Shown here: positions 63,822 through 64,000 of the stretch, piece after piece
Layout: each line of letters opens with the position of its first letter
Position numbering within the stretch: position 1 is the stretch's first letter
Assembly (NCBI GenBank): GCA_963750995.1
Contig: CAVVST010000005.1
Location: 930,001 to 994,000 of the forward strand
DNA: 64,000 bases
DNA from: CAVVST01 sp963750995
GTDB taxonomy: Bacteria > Acidobacteriota > Vicinamibacteria > Vicinamibacterales > UBA2999
Reading direction: 5' to 3'
The notes under the pieces: generated by a model
What the model saw: only the letters and a program-made list of their open reading frames with translations
What the model was told of the DNA's origin: nothing
Databases searched by the model: none
Made by a program: the position numbers and the translations under genes

Positions 63822-64000
63822 CTACCGGCCCCCGGCCGCGGCCAGCCAACGCGCCAGCGTGTCCGCCGCCTCGACCACCCGCGGACCTGGAACGACGAAG
63901 GCGTCGCTCGTCACGGCATGGACGGCGCCGGCCTGCGCCGCCCGCACGTGCATCTGCTGCCGCCAGAGGCGCTCGGTCGTCGGCTGCCGCCGTCGATGCT
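63822..64000 (-). CDS. btuF: Corrinoid-binding protein BtuF C-terminus (partial)
   Basis: Only the last 58 codons are present; the gene continues past the window. TTERLWRQQMHVRAAQAGAV and VTSDAFVVPGPRVVEAADTL match the C-terminus of periplasmic BtuF-type binding proteins. The TAG is 3 nt before the btuD GTG. Any cobalamin riboswitch would lie further upstream, outside the window. Confidence 0.75.
   Translation of the reverse strand, partial: HRRRQPTTERLWRQQMHVRAAQAGAVHAVTSDAFVVPGPRVVEAADTLARWLAAAGGR

Noticed and set aside
63822..64000. Cobalamin riboswitch for the btu operon
   Set aside because: The operon start lies beyond the right edge; no riboswitch-like leader is present before btuD or cobQ.

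Overview
The window is about 64 kb of high-GC bacterial DNA, densely coding, with many ATGA and GTGA stop/start overlaps. A complete Tad (Flp) pilus locus, many secreted proteins of a 'PYTPPRTPDG / DLTGYW' type, a DUF5916 protein, a CarboxypepD_reg-type TonB receptor and REP-like palindromes together suggest an acidobacterium, perhaps Vicinamibacteria-like. This is inference; no rRNA is present to confirm it. About twenty genes carry one or more single-base frameshifts. Where I could rebuild the local reading they sit mostly in homopolymer runs, so I treat most of them as consensus errors and annotate the joined genes.

Layout. 1-9.2 kb (minus): Tad/Flp pilus operon, running from the Flp pilin through prepilin peptidase, TadE, CpaB, the CpaC secretin, a TadG-like protein, CpaE, TadA, TadB and TadC into an AAA-like ATPase cut by the window edge. 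9.7-10.8 kb (plus): a small membrane protein and a degenerate receiver-like protein with EPV repeats. 10.8-14.4 kb (minus): membrane glycosyltransferase, GT2, a secreted unknown and FolE. 14.4-22.6 kb: a gentisate catabolic operon (metallo-beta-lactamase-fold (MBL) protein, FAH hydrolase, gentisate dioxygenase, maleate isomerase) with members of a secreted paralogue family on both sides. On the plus side a single gene fuses that secreted domain to an MBL domain that has lost metal ligands. 22.7-26.6 kb (plus): lower-GC accessory genes (cyclophilin, NTF2-like, Tat-exported lactonase, VOC) and a methyltransferase remnant interrupted by a REP doublet. 26.6-30.6 kb: two more secreted paralogues with another MBL enzyme, then an SMP-30-like protein.

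30.7-45.4 kb is a catabolic island. On the minus strand lie CaiB-type CoA transferase, TonB receptor, exported amidohydrolase, LivKHMGF ABC importer, UbiD decarboxylase and an FMN split-barrel protein. Divergent from these are an FAH hydrolase and an aromatic-acid MFS symporter. The order reads as outer-membrane uptake, periplasmic hydrolysis, import and decarboxylation of an unknown carboxylate.

45.5-57.6 kb is mixed: DUF5916, small lipobox membrane proteins, DMT transporter, PepSY protein, exported pyrophosphatase, DinB, a DNA methyltransferase overlapping a PD-(D/E)XK nuclease (candidate restriction-modification pair), MarR, a DUF2231 remnant and a glycogen-debranching-type glycosidase. 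An SDR follows at 57.6-58.6 kb. 58.6-64 kb (minus): cobalamin uptake and cobinamide salvage (BtuF, BtuD, BtuC, CobQ, CbiZ, CbiB), continuing past the window end. I saw no tRNA, rRNA, CRISPR array, transposase or prophage gene.
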